From Glandiceps talaboti (lineage: Eukaryota; Hemichordata; Enteropneusta; Spengelidae): a DNA stretch of 64,000 nucleotides. Below the pieces are notes generated by a model that made no database searches, had not been told where the DNA came from, and was given only the letters and a program-made list of their open reading frames with translations. Below, piece by piece: positions 14,301 to 27,858 of the stretch (positions within the stretch are counted from its first letter, which is position 1; each line of letters begins with the position of its first letter). Made by a program: the position numbers and the translations under genes. The DNA is taken from positions 13,905,501-13,969,500 of the forward strand of contig NC_135558.1 in NCBI RefSeq assembly GCF_964340395.1. Direction: 5' to 3'.

Positions 14301-17300
14301 ATTGTAAATAGTGAATGCATATTATACTTATAGTTTGAATATTAATTATATACAAATATATATGTCCTGTTAATGTCTACATAGATACGCCATTTCTTAG
14401 CAGTCAAAAAAAGTGTGAATACATTTCTACAACTTTTCACCAATGTATGAATTAATTTCGTATCTCAACACTAAATCTATCTCTTCTCAGATATTATTTT
14501 GAATTCCTGTTAGCCAATGAGAGACACGTTGCCAAGGAGATACGTGATGAATATATCGACACAATGAGTAAACTTTACTATTCATATTTTAAGGGATACA
14601 CAAGTAGATTAATGAAATTGCAGGTAAGTTTTCCTGCTTTTAATATTTTTCCAGATCAATTTTTTTCACAAAATAAAAAATGCTGTTTTGGTAGTTAAAC
14701 TGTTCATTCAAAGGCTTGTTAATATTTACCTTCTTGAATATTACTATTTTCAAATTCATGCTGTCAATATTTTCTCATGATTCTGCCCACAAAGAATTAT
14801 CTTTTGATGCGAGAACAGTGCGAACAACTTGGAAAATGAGTGGTAACTTTGTGTCTGCTGTCTTTAGACTGTAGTTTACTACTATTCTGGTCCTCACTTC
14901 CGGCCTCAAAATAGTGTGAACAGCACTCCTAGTGGCCAAATCAGGAAATCTTTTTATTTCTAATAACCACAGTATGGCATATTTCTGACATGACATTTGG
15001 GGATTGGGATGGGCGGGGGATGTGGGTTTGGATGGGAATGGTGATGGGATGGGTTTTCAAGGAGTTATTGGATGGAGGTAGTATCGACAACACTTCAAAG
15101 ATAATTCAGTATTCCTACATTGTATGAGTGTACTTATCACAACAATGGTCTAATATTATGACTTTTTTTTCACTAACAGTATGAAGAGGTAGCTGATAAG
15201 GATGATTTGATGGGTGTTGAAGACACTGCCAAAAGAGATATCCTTTACCTTGAACCTGTCTATCTTGTTTAATTAAGCTGTGTCAGTTCTAAAACCACCA
15301 CTTAGATAAATGTGTAATGAATGTTTGACAAAGTTAGATATGGAAAGATAGTGTTCTGTAGCAAGCCAATGTAATAGGAGAGTTATTGTCCTGAGAAAAC
15401 TGCAGTGAGACAGCCCCCTCCCCCTCCCCCTCTCCCCCCTCCCCATTATGGTATACTATATCCTTTATAAATAATGCAACAAGCAGTGTATTTATCTCAT
15501 ACTGTGTATTCCTTGACTTCAAAGTAAGATTCTTCTCTTCAAAACCGTCTCTCAAGAATCGATCAACAGTGTTCACCCTTGGTAACCGTGGCGATATTCT
15601 GACAACAGATCTTGAAGGTGCCATCCTAGTTCCACATGCCGCACATAAATCTGAACAAAAGGTGAGAGGTCAAATTCCATGACTAGGATAGGGAAATGGA
15701 GACAAAATCAAGAGTTATACTCTAGAAAGAAAATAATCAGGATCACATTCAGTACATTGAAGGAACCAATACTGGTAAATAATAAATGGAATAATACTGT
15801 GCTATGAATTCAACCTTTAATTCTTAAAAATATGTTTAATGTGTAAAGTAATTGTTGATCAATTCACATAGTGAGTTTAAACTATCCAAAACCATCCAGA
15901 ACTTGCTAAATCATACATAATATATTTTAGTCCATTGACACTCTCCATGTATCTATGGAGGTCGCCGCGCCAGTCATCGGGATGGCTCTTCCTTCTATAT
16001 TTCAACTACAGAGGGCAGTAATCATAATGCTGGTAATACAGAGGGTGTCAATACTGAATACTTGGGTGAATACTAGAGAGTCCTTACTATGTATGTGTAT
16101 TATAATGTGCTAGTCCAAACTTCAGAACAGTATGACAGTTACAATTTACATTACTTTATAAATAAAATATGCTTTCTTTTACAGTATACGTTTGAATGCC
16201 TATTCCGCAGTCAACACTATGCTTTATTGGATAACTGCTGTCGAGAGTATCTGTTTATATCAGATTTCTTCATGGTAGCGGGTAACAATGCCCAGGATCT
16301 CTTCAATGCTATCTTTGGCAAAACACTAACAATGTTCTTGGTAAGTGATCAATTTATATACTGTGGATGTCAAATGTACAAAGAGATGCAGGTAGTCTGT
16401 TGTAAAATGGTATTCCTGGTTATTCTAACAGAAGAAAAAAAAAGACATTGAAATAGTGAACATTAATACAAACAAAAAAGTGAAATCTTCTACAATACTT
16501 GCCTTCATTACAAGTAGATCTGACTTAAAGTGTACGTTTGTAAATGCAAAGATGTGTGTTGATAAAATATAAACATGTGAGTTCTGTGGTGGGGAGGATG
16601 AGATTGAAGAAAGGGAGAGAGAAGGTTGGAGAAGGAGAGGTGGGGGAAGGTGTAACAGAAAAACTGGATTACAATTTTGTTCAATCAGACAACCAACAAT
16701 CCATTTACTGAAAGTTGTCATAATATCAATATTTAGACATTGTTTATGGTAATCAGAGGTTGATTTCATCCAAACTAAGTAAATTTTACTATCCTAAAGG
16801 ATATCATTCGAACTTCCCTCATGCTATAACACACAGATCTCTTTCTGTTTGATATTGTATAACGTTGATTATTTGATGATTATTTGATGTTTCCTCTCTG
16901 TTTTGTTACCATTAGAAACATATGGATATGTACACCCAAGACTGTTATGATTCCATAGCTATCATACTTTGTATTCATATCATACTACGATATCAAGTCA
17001 TCATGCATAAAAGAATAGTACCGGCTTTAGACAAGTAAGTTATACACACACCCAGCATAATTACAGTTCCCACTTATGAGTTATTGGGCTAAATGGAAAC
17101 ACCTCTCCAGGATATGAAAACGGTTTCATAAACTTTGAGCTATGGAGAGTCATTTCATGATTAAGCATCGCATAAATGTCAAAACGATTGATTGACAAGA
17201 AACACCAAATTCAAACTTGTTTCATGTTCATTGTTCTAACAGTGGTCCAGTGTTGCCTCATGGGAGTTAGCAGGCATGCATATGTATTAGATTAACAATA

Positions 17301-20300
17301 AATATTCTTAGACTGTTTATTTGAATGTAAAAAAGCACTTAGCAGTTGCACAGTTAATGTTACAATCTTATCTAACACAGCCTATGTTTTGTTGCAGATA
17401 CTGGGAGACGTTGCTAGACATGTTATGGCCTAGATTCCAGTATATCCTAGAGTTAAATATCCACAGTATAAGAGACACAGATCCACAAAAACTTGGTACA
17501 ATTGACATGAGACCACATTATGTAAGTTGTAGTGTTTTCTAGTCTTAATCAGCTATAATCAGTGTGCCCTCTAAGCAAATTTGATGTGCCACTGACACAT
17601 ACAATTTCTAGTGACGCACCAAAATTTGATGTTCCCCTATCTCTTGCTAGGTGGTGACTCACAAGAAATCCCAACATTTTGACTCACAACAACAAACTTT
17701 GGCTATCATGAGAGGGCACACTGCTGTTTGTGATGTGTTTTGCTAGAGTGTTCCATAGTCTGTTAGTGTTACTGACATTGTTACCATCCTCAACAGTGTT
17801 TTGATAGAGTGTTTCATAATCTCTTACTGTTACTGACACTGTTATCATCTTCAACAGATCACCAGACGATATGCTGAATTCTCAGCAGCAATTGTAAGCC
17901 TGAATGAAAGCTTTCCTGATGAGAGAGTTAACAAACTACTTGCACAGCTACAAGCCGAAGTGGAGAACTTTATACTCAGAATGGCTGCTGAATTCCCAAA
18001 CCGTAAAGAACAACTGATATTCCTCATCAACAATTATGACTTAATGTTGAATGTAATTATGGTGAGTTTGTCTTTTCATCAATGATGAATTTGTCGACAG
18101 AAGAAACTATGTATTTAGGTCTGTAAATACCTGGTTACAACTTAAAGATCTACCCAAGTTGCCCGCCACACTTACGGCTAAAGCTGCCTTAGTTACAACT
18201 GAAACATTTGGTGAAACAGTTTTGTCAGATACAATGACTTAATCGTAATGTTGTACACCATGAACAGTATTGAATCACCTGTGGGTAAACATAGTTGTGT
18301 AGCAGGACACACAGTATGGTGCAATATATACAATCTAATTGATTTTGGGGTCCACAGTCAAAAAAAATCAGCACCCCCAATGAATTACAATTTCAACATA
18401 TTACTATACTACTTATAGATAAAATAGACTTCTAATTAACATATATAATGTCTAATTATTGGTATTTTAACAATTTACAATGAATATATTGTTGGTTGTT
18501 TGAAAAAATTATACTCCAGTTACAGATAGTGCAGCTTCAAATATGTAATGATATATGCCAGGGTTTGAAAATTACAACAATGAAAAACTGTGCTCACACA
18601 CCAGCTGACCTGACTATTTTACCAGCTTTGTGGAATATTCTTGTACAAAATTACAAATATTCAGAGTTTACACTCATCGTGCATAATTTATACAGAAGCT
18701 TGAAAACAGTATACATTTGCATACATTACAGGAACGTACAAAGGATGATTCCAAGGAGTCTGAAAGCTTCCAGCAGCTTCTCAGTGCAAGGACTCAGGAG
18801 TTTGTAGAAGAAATATTGTCTCCATACTTTGGTGGACTGGTCACATTTGTCAAAGAAGCAGAGTCATCGTTAGAGAGAGGACATACAGAACAACTCAAAC
18901 GAGAAGAACGTAAGTATTGTATTGTTACAATGTTTCTAGTTTGAATTTGATCGTCTGAAAAGGGAACAGTAACTACACTTTATGGTCACATAGGGTTACA
19001 CACTCATACAACAGGAATGCACACAGCAATCATTGAATAAGGCAGGTTTTTGCACTAATATTTTTTTTTCTCACCGATCTTAAAGGCCAGGGTTTCAGTC
19101 CCAGGTTCTCCCATTAGTACAATACTATCAGTGGAGCCATAATGATTAGATAGGATGATTCTTCTGTTCTGGACAAACCTTTTCTAAAGCTCTGTCAGAC
19201 AACTATCTTTCACACCAAACTAATTCTCTAATGTCAAACGACAATGTTGATAAAAGTGTAAAAATGTAAGTGGATGTGTGTGCGCGCTATTTTTAGTAGT
19301 TTTAAGCATAGAGACCCTACATGAAATATCCCATGTGATGCCAACTGTCAGTTGAATTTAAGGTTTCAACTAACACTTTTTTTTTTATCTCAGTCTCCAT
19401 ACAAAGCCTTGTATATCTACAAACATACACTAACACTACATTTTCATTATCAAAACTTTCATTATGTAGTGTTTACAATTACAAGTTATACCAAACAGAG
19501 CCATCTATAGTCCAAGATTCACATGTTGAGTAGTTGCATCAGCCACCATTCTTACCCTGCACATCACATCATATCTTACAGACTATGCCATCCACAAATA
19601 TTTTATCTTAGTAATTGGACCATAACTAAGGTTTAAGGCATCACATGTTATGAATATAATTATATTCAACTTTCAGGCCGAGTACAGCAACTAGTCCGAG
19701 GATTTGCCAGTGAATGGAAACAAGCCATAGAATTGATAAATCAAGATATCATGAGATCTTTTACTAACTTTAAGAATGGAACACAAATATTACAGGTATG
19801 TATCACAACACTCTAGAAGAAGGTGTCTGAAATAAGTTTGAATGAATAAAGTCTGTATGAAGTCAGAAATGGAGATAGAGAATAAGGAATTGAGATATTG
19901 CCATAATTGTGTACTGGCAATTTTTGTAAAATATTTTTTGAAACTCAGAAGATTTCAAGTCATATTTGTATTCTTTACTTGAAAAAAAGCCAACAATATA
20001 ACCAATATGTCCCAGAAATATGCAAGATGACTCTCTCTTTCATTTGTTATCTTATTTCCTTCCCTGTCCTCATTTTCCCATGATATGTTTTACCTGATCT
20101 TGATCACAGGACTAAACATAGTGGTGTGTAAGTGTTAATACAATGATGGCAAGAATGTAAAACATTTGCCTGACTAGTACATTAAATACACATTTGTATT
20201 CAACTAGGGAGTTGGGTTATGGGTAGGAATAGGGTAAGACTCCCTAGCATAAACCTGATATCTGTTGGCAATGCTAGGTGTGAATGTAGAACAGTGGACC

Positions 20301-20788
20301 TACTGTACAATATATATATATATGCACATTTGTATTCAAGCTAAGGAGGTGCGTAAGGGTAGGGATAGGAATAGGGTGAAGTTCATTAGACTCCCTAGCA
20401 TAAACCTGATATCTATTGGCAATGCTAGGCACAGATATACAACAGTGGACCTACTGTACGATAGATACACATTTGTATTCAAGGTAGGGGTTAGAGTTAA
20501 ATATAGGATATGAATAGACTCCTTGGCATAAGCCTGATTGGAAACTTATCTACATTTGTGAAAATCTGTCAGACATATGTCCATTGCATCCAAAGCATAT
20601 GTCTTGTTTCACTTTGACCTTGTTCTGATTCTTATTTCCAGGGTGCACTGACACAGCTGATCCAATACTATCACCGATTTCAAAAAGTGCTTTCACAGAA
20701 TCCATTCAAAAGTATGCCAGTGCGCAGCGAACTCATTAATATTCATCACGTGATGGTGGAAGTCAAGAAACACAAACCAACCTTCTAG
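9569..20788 (+). CDS. VPS52: Vps52, GARP/EARP tethering complex subunit
   Basis: Core CATCHR-family subunit of the GARP and EARP complexes, tethering endosome-derived vesicles at the trans-Golgi network. Seventeen exons: 9569-9622, 10433-10561, 11012-11087, 11499-11566, 11804-11979, 12457-12607, 13033-13133, 14491-14623, 15180-15237, 15528-15661 (start uncertain), 16185-16340, 16916-17034, 17398-17521, 17858-18061, 18732-18909, 19677-19795, 20642-20788; about 708 residues against about 723 in human. Recognisable blocks: LTSDEFILDEVDVHIQ, GVDLRHYSKQVEKELQQ, coiled coil with SSEIQTLQEQS and RQAVRGEL, IREFILQKIYSFRKPMTNYQ, LFRSQHYALLDN, RKEQLIFLINNYD, and the C-terminal LINIHHVMVEVKKHKPTF. Reading phase is kept across every junction. 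Introns 3 and 9 look U12-type. The start was chosen because the first exon joins in frame and carries the first Met. Confidence 0.96.
10096..10188 (+). repeat. Two-copy tandem duplication in VPS52 intron 1
   Basis: CAGCAATATAGACTCGTGCA with CCGCCTGTAAG(C/T)AGGGCTAG occurs twice with a period of about 50 bp. Short, recent-looking direct duplication of unknown significance. Confidence 0.8.
11088..11498 (+). other. U12-type GT-AG intron (VPS52 intron 3)
   Basis: The donor GTATCCTTT is an exact match to the minor-spliceosome consensus RTATCCTTT. The branch-site-like AACCTTGAC at 11479-11487 places the branch A 12 nt before the CACAG acceptor, the short spacing that characterises U12 introns. The intron is phase 1, splitting the Tyr codon of the sequence QDYIKES. 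Confidence 0.8.
11267..11346 (+). repeat. (CA)n microsatellite
   Basis: About 80 bp of nearly pure CA dinucleotide inside VPS52 intron 3. Confidence 0.95.
13955..14215 (+). repeat. Interspersed repeat copy in VPS52 intron 7
   Basis: Second copy of the repeat at 1415-2130, sharing GAGTATTATTTTTTCGATCG, the TATTGTAGTATAGTCACAAG-type block and AAATCAATTTGATTGGA. Intron 7 (13134-14490) holds nothing else recognisable. Confidence 0.5.
15238..15527 (+). other. U12-type AT-ending intron (VPS52 intron 9)
   Basis: The donor is ATATCCTTT (15238-15246), the exact AT-AC-class U12 consensus. The branch site TTCCTTGAC at 15509-15517 matches the TTCCTTRAC consensus. The expected Gly-Phe-Phe junction needs the 3' end at 15527, giving AT-AA termini and an 11-nt branch-to-exon distance. 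An in-frame AG alternative at 15524 would replace the expected Gly with Val-Arg. The nearest AC (15517) overlaps the branch site. No GT-AG solution is possible with this donor. Confidence 0.75.
16676..16795 (+). repeat. Partial interspersed repeat copy in VPS52 intron 11
   Basis: Fragment of the family at 1415-2130, sharing CAATCAGACAACCAACAATC and the ATATCAATATTTAGACATTG block. Confidence 0.45.
17736..17857 (+). repeat. Tandem duplication of a 3' splice site (VPS52 intron 13)
   Basis: Two adjacent 61-bp copies (17736-17796 and 17797-17857), each starting TGTTTTG(C/A)TAGAGTGTT and ending CATC(C/T)TCAACAG. The second copy supplies the true acceptor of exon 14. The first supplies an equally good CAG acceptor whose use would add 61 nt and shift the frame. 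Confidence 0.85.
18285..18500 (-). repeat. Inverted interspersed repeat copy in VPS52 intron 14
   Basis: Reverse-orientation copy of the family at 1415-2130 and 13955-14215, recognisable by TCTAATTGATTTTGGGGTCC, ATTACAATTTCAACATATTA and TAATTATTGGTATTTTAACA. Confidence 0.55.
20187..20535 (+). repeat. Imperfect tandem repeat of about 140 bp in VPS52 intron 16
   Basis: CACATTTGTATTCAA recurs at about 20189, 20325 and 20468, followed each time by a G-rich segment. In the first two copies this continues through CTCCCTAGCATAAACCTGAT and GTGGACCTACTGTAC. The third copy is partial. Confidence 0.75.
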
Positions 20789-21392
20789 AACAAATCAAAT
20801 CCATATAGATGTAAATGCGAATTTTGTAAAAATTCTGTGTCGTAGCAGCCATACCTACCCTGAATACGTGACTCCCCCATGAAACAGTTTACTTGAGAGA
20901 GTAATAGTGGTTTACATAGCACATGGAGAAGATTGTAATGTACATTGCCAACGTTGTCAAGAACGATAACTCAAAATACAGGCCAGCTGATAGTTCTTGA
21001 TATTATTTGAAAAGAGTAGGGTAGCTCCAAAGATATTTAGTCTAATATAGATAAAAGAATGTTGGAGAAAGCATTGAAACTATGCTTTAATGTTACTAAG
21101 GAAAGGTTTGTTGCAGCTGTATATACCAAAATAACCCACTTTTATATATAACAAATATATGTGCAATATTGTAAATTAAAAAGTCATTGTGAACAAGTTG
21201 AACAAACTGACGCATGAATGTCAAATTTATCACCTCACCTTACATGGACTGATGTACAGAATCCTACTTGAGAGACCGATGTACGGATGTCAGTTTTATG
21301 ACACTACATGTGATGTATGTATATATGTAGAAAACTCAGGATTGTACAGAACATACTAAAATATGCCATGTTGTGCAGCCCTATTTGTGGAG

Positions 21393-21735
21393 TCAAAATG
21401 AGTGAATGGTTAGAGTGGTTGGCTTGGAATCTGCATGCAGGTTCGAGCCACATCGCTGCCATTTGTTTCTGAATGCCTAAAGTCCTTGGGCAAAATTTGA
21501 ACCACAACTGTGCTTCAGTCAACCCAGCTGTACAATTGGGGACCTGGTAAGATGTAGGTTGCAATGTGAATACTTTAATCCTATGCGCTTATAGAGGCTG
21601 CAATGGATTGTATGCTTCCCAAGGTGTTCAGGAAGTATAAAGGGCCGTTGTACTGCTATAGATCTGTGCCAGTGGTAATAATTGTAAAGCTCTTTGAGCA
21701 CAGAGCAGGAAAGCACTATATAAAAATTAACATTA
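21393..21735 (+). mobile_element. tRNA-derived SINE in the VPS52 3' flank
   Basis: The head resembles a tRNA promoter: an A-box-like TGGTTAGAGTGGTTGGCTT and a B-box-like GGTTCGAGCC spaced about 20 nt apart. The 3' part carries GCTCTTTGAGCACAGAGCAG and ends in GCACTATATAAAAATTA, resembling the CTTTGAGCAC...CTATATAA tail seen in many SINEs of marine animals. The SINE class is inferred; it may lie within the VPS52 3' UTR. Confidence 0.65.
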
Positions 21736-22064
21736 TGATATATTCATGTAAACCTGGAAATTTTCACTACTTATTTTCACTAATTTTGCTCGAAAACAAA
21801 AACACAACAATAAAATGTGACTAAAGTGTCTTCTTGGCCTCTTGCGCATGAAAACAATGTACCAGTCTGGCAATTAGTAAAAATTAGTTTTTGAGAACGA
21901 GCTGAAGACTAAAAATCGCAAACAATTTAAGTAGCGAAAATATCAAGGTTTACAGCATATTAGGATTATTATACAATGTGGCATGACCTGGCTTATCTTA
22001 CAGTAAACAAGACATAGTTTATAATCGTGAAATATTTGTAAAACTATGTAACAATACTATGTGA

Positions 22065-22070
22065 AATAAA
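22065..22070 (+). terminator. Candidate VPS52 polyadenylation signal
   Basis: AATAAA about 1.3 kb after the VPS52 stop. Another AATAAA lies at 21809-21814, just after the SINE. Which is used cannot be told from sequence. Confidence 0.4.
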
Positions 22071-23085
22071 AAATTGAAATAATGACAATTTTCCAGGGTT
22101 TTAAAATCTTGTGATTTTGTGTATTAATCATATTTATAACTCTGAAACTGACAAGGGGTTGTTATAAATTATGTACAGAAATAGATTTTATTGATGATTA
22201 TAGTGGATGCTATTATATATTATATTATGATAAATTGCAAATTATGAATTATTATATAAATGAAAATTACATTATTTATCTTTTACCCATTTCAAGTGAA
22301 TTTTGGTGAGAGAAAAGTTGTCTGGCAGACCTGTTAAAAAATGGTCTATAACAAAATTATGATTGTATGTAATTCCACTGATAAGATAATACTAATGTGA
22401 GAACCGTGGATTGGAACCCAGGCCTTAGTGATCATAACAGAACTTGGATGTCCATAATGAAGTTCTGTTTTTGGCATGTATTTGACTTTATTGTATAATT
22501 CTGTTCTTTATTAGGTGTATATGATACGTACATGTAATGTGTATATAGTCCAGCAACCAAATCACAATTTATATTTTTTGTATGCATCCAGTTCTTGGAT
22601 AACTGGAGTTGACATACCCCCCCCCCCCCAATTTCATGTTACATAGGTGATTCTTGTTTGCATCACAACTGAACTATAAGGTTCAATAGTGATATAGGTG
22701 TGGTGAAATGTCTGTGGGTGTGTGTGTGTGTGTCTGTCTGTCAGTCTGTCTGTATGTATGTATGTATGTGTGTGTATCTGTGTGAACTGCCAAAATAACT
22801 TAAGACTTTGATGTGAACAAATAAAGTTTTATTAAAAACAATGTAAATGAATAACGAAAATCCTAATTTAAAAAAAAGGTAGATGTTTGATCTTTTTACA
22901 TCTAAATAGATCGATTTGTACATATATTTTTTTTTCAAATGCAGAGGGAGCAAACAGAAAAAGCAAAATAATAAATTAATGAATAAAAGTAAACATTAAA
23001 ATACATTTGCATGATGATATGAAATTGAAATTAAAAAAAACGTGTGAATAATTGTATACAGGTATGATTATTCATGCATATACAG
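22071..23085. other. Spacer between VPS52 and the triplicated region
   Basis: No gene seen. It contains a C-tract near 22617, a GT/CTGT/ATGT simple repeat at about 22717-22775, and AT-rich sequence up to the first satellite unit. Confidence 0.5.
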
Positions 23086-23428
23086 CCCTGTACACTATCA
23101 AAACAAGGTACCCTTCTATCTACTCACTCAAAAGCATATACAGGCCTTAACACTATCAAACAATACACCTATCTTTATACTCCCTGAAAAGTATATACAG
23201 GCCTGTACACTATCAAAACAATGCACAGTTCTATATACTCCCTCAAAAGTATAGACAGGTCTGTACACTATCAAAACAATGCACACTTCTATATACACCC
23301 TCAAAAGTATATACAGGCCTGTACACTATCAAAACAATGCACACTTCTATATACTCCCTCAAACGTATACAGGCCTGTACACTATCAAAACAATGCACAC
23401 TTCTATATACGCCCTCAAAAGTGTACAC
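23086..23428 (+). repeat. 58-bp satellite array 1 (about 6 copies)
   Basis: Tandem 58-bp units with the core TATATACAGGCCTGTACACT and ATCAAAACAATGCACACTTC. The unit contains a palindrome (TACAGGCCTGTA). This is the smallest of three arrays, each directly preceding a coiled-coil gene unit. Outer units are more diverged than inner ones. Confidence 0.92.
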
Positions 23429-23665
23429 ATTTGATCAATTTATACGAAAAAGCCGTATTGGTCTTAGACACAACATAGCGAGTTAAATGGTTTTACCAAA
23501 TGTACAAAATACGGTGTCAGTTTTTAACTTTCAAAGGTGCAAATAATTTCACCAAGTTTTCTTCACATTCACATCCTTTGCTTGGGAGTTCTCTTCCTTT
23601 ACGAAATCTAAATACTAATATCTAAAGTAATACTTTCACATACGTGCCTACTATTTCCAGATAGA

Positions 23666-23878
23666 CTACTTAGTACTTAGCACAAGATAATCAATCAATT
23701 GATCAATACATTTATTATATATTCTGTTCAGCAGCGATGCCCGGAATAACTTTTTGAATACCGTAATGAAGTAATCTCGCGCGCGCGATATTCGACGAGA
23801 TCTTAACCTGAGACGTTCGAACGCGTCTACGTCTACGTCGCAATCGTTCGGATGTTCTTCACATGATCGAATTCCCAA
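23666..23878 (-). CDS. Hypothetical 70-residue divergent reading frame
   Basis: A minus-strand frame beginning MGIRSCEE and containing an Arg-rich stretch (RLRLRSRRISRARDY) lies just upstream of the coiled-coil gene. It remains open in all three duplicated units (30308-30520, 35955-36173), with an in-frame 6-nt insertion in the third (Val-Asp added). I recognise no family. Recent duplication alone could explain the open frames, so this is a weak call; it may only be promoter DNA of the coiled-coil gene. Confidence 0.2.
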   Translation of the reverse strand: MGIRSCEEHPNDCDVDVDAFERLRLRSRRISRARDYFITVFKKLFRASLLNRIYNKCIDQLIDYLVLSTK

Positions 23879-23958
23879 ACAATAACACAGACCGTCTGTT
23901 AGACATAGACTGACGTGCTTGTGGCTTTTGCTCTTGCTGTATCTATGAAGAAATAATC

Positions 23959-26544
<2,586 letters not shown>

Positions 26545-26639
26545 AATATTGGTTTAATTATGAATGAAAAACTAGTGTCGTTTTCAATTGTGTAAGTTTT
26601 TACTTTTTTGTGATTCAACTGTATGATGACAATAAGTTA

Positions 26640-26655
26640 TGTGTGTGTGTGTGTG

Positions 26656-26700
<45 letters not shown>
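26640..26700 (+). repeat. (GT)n(CTGT)n microsatellite
   Basis: Compound simple repeat about 95 nt after the coiled-coil stop. It is retained at the same place in the other two units (about 33074-33144 and 39050-39112) with different GT and CTGT copy numbers. Confidence 0.95.
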
Positions 26701-27858
26701 GAATGTTGAGGATCGGACATTTTCCAAAGCTTCATCTTTAGCAGATTATTTTTGAGAGTCCTTTTGTCATGAACTTTAAATTTACACAGGCTTCAAATCG
26801 ACTATAAAATGGTGTTGTTCCATCGTTGCCGTAAAGAGGTGTAGTGGTTTCACGACTATGGCTGTGAATCCTAGGGATGTGAATAGAAGGCTTGCCCTTT
26901 CCTATACACCTTGAAACTACGTGTATACATTTTTATTAAAAGAACAACAACATTCAACAACTGTTCCTTGCCAGAAAAAAAGTTGAGGATTAACAGGCGT
27001 TGACAACAGGTTGCCAAAGAATGTTTTCACGTATCCGACGTTTACCGAACTTAGCAGCATTTTGACCATCGGACTTTCGTTTCATTGACTGGCGCAAAGG
27101 CCAAAGATCACATCTTGTAAATTTCAACTGACTGATAAACATTTGACGAACTAAGATACGGCTTCTTAGCCGACAAATCTACACGACACATTGTAATCGG
27201 GGGGGGGGGGGTACTCCCCTTATTTGAGTATATGTATATGTGACGCCATTTTGGGTGTACGTGTGTGCTTTCTAGCCCTTTGGTCTAAAATGGGGTCTTT
27301 TTTTAGCTGAAGAGTCTAAATTGTCGTCCACTTTGCGTTATTTGTTTTATTTGCTTGGTCTAAAATGTGGTCCATTTTCCTTTTATCAAATCACAACTGC
27401 CATAAATTGCCGCACAGTGTTGACTCCTAAGGAAAATGTAAAACTTTCATCTTTTAGAAACCTGTAATAGTCTAAAATTTGGTCAAAGTGGGTCTAAAAT
27501 GGGGCTTGGGGTTTCCAGCACTGGCTACACACTCCTACCAGAGCTGGCCACTGGTACCGCCCCAGAAAGTGGACTTACGCTTCGTGGTTTTCGCTATTCC
27601 AAAATGTTATGCATAAATGTCGAATATGGCGTAGAAACACTGTACACTAAGCACAATAATAACGACAAATAAGGGTATTCTTACCATTTGCAGAAAAATC
27701 ATATGTTTTCTGGACAGATCAGCTTCAAGACGATTTTGACTAAAATTCAGTTAATGTTTGTTTTTTATCTTTGTGTTGTACCTTTAACCTTGCTCAGTAG
27801 ATGGTAGTTTTGACCGTAGTCGTGGTTGGAACTCAAAGTACCGTTAATGATACTATCG

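Noticed and set aside
18496-18807. 103-codon frame overlapping VPS52 exon 15
   Set aside because: Wrong frame over a well-conserved VPS52 exon; shadow.
23086-23428. CRISPR-like appearance of the 58-bp repeats
   Set aside because: Head-to-tail satellite with conserved sequence across the full unit, no unique spacers.
26806-26900. tRNA-like words (GGTGTAGTGGTTTCACGACT) in the 3' flank of the coiled-coil units
   Set aside because: An A-box-like word is present but no convincing B box or cloverleaf; possibly a decayed SINE, too weak to annotate.
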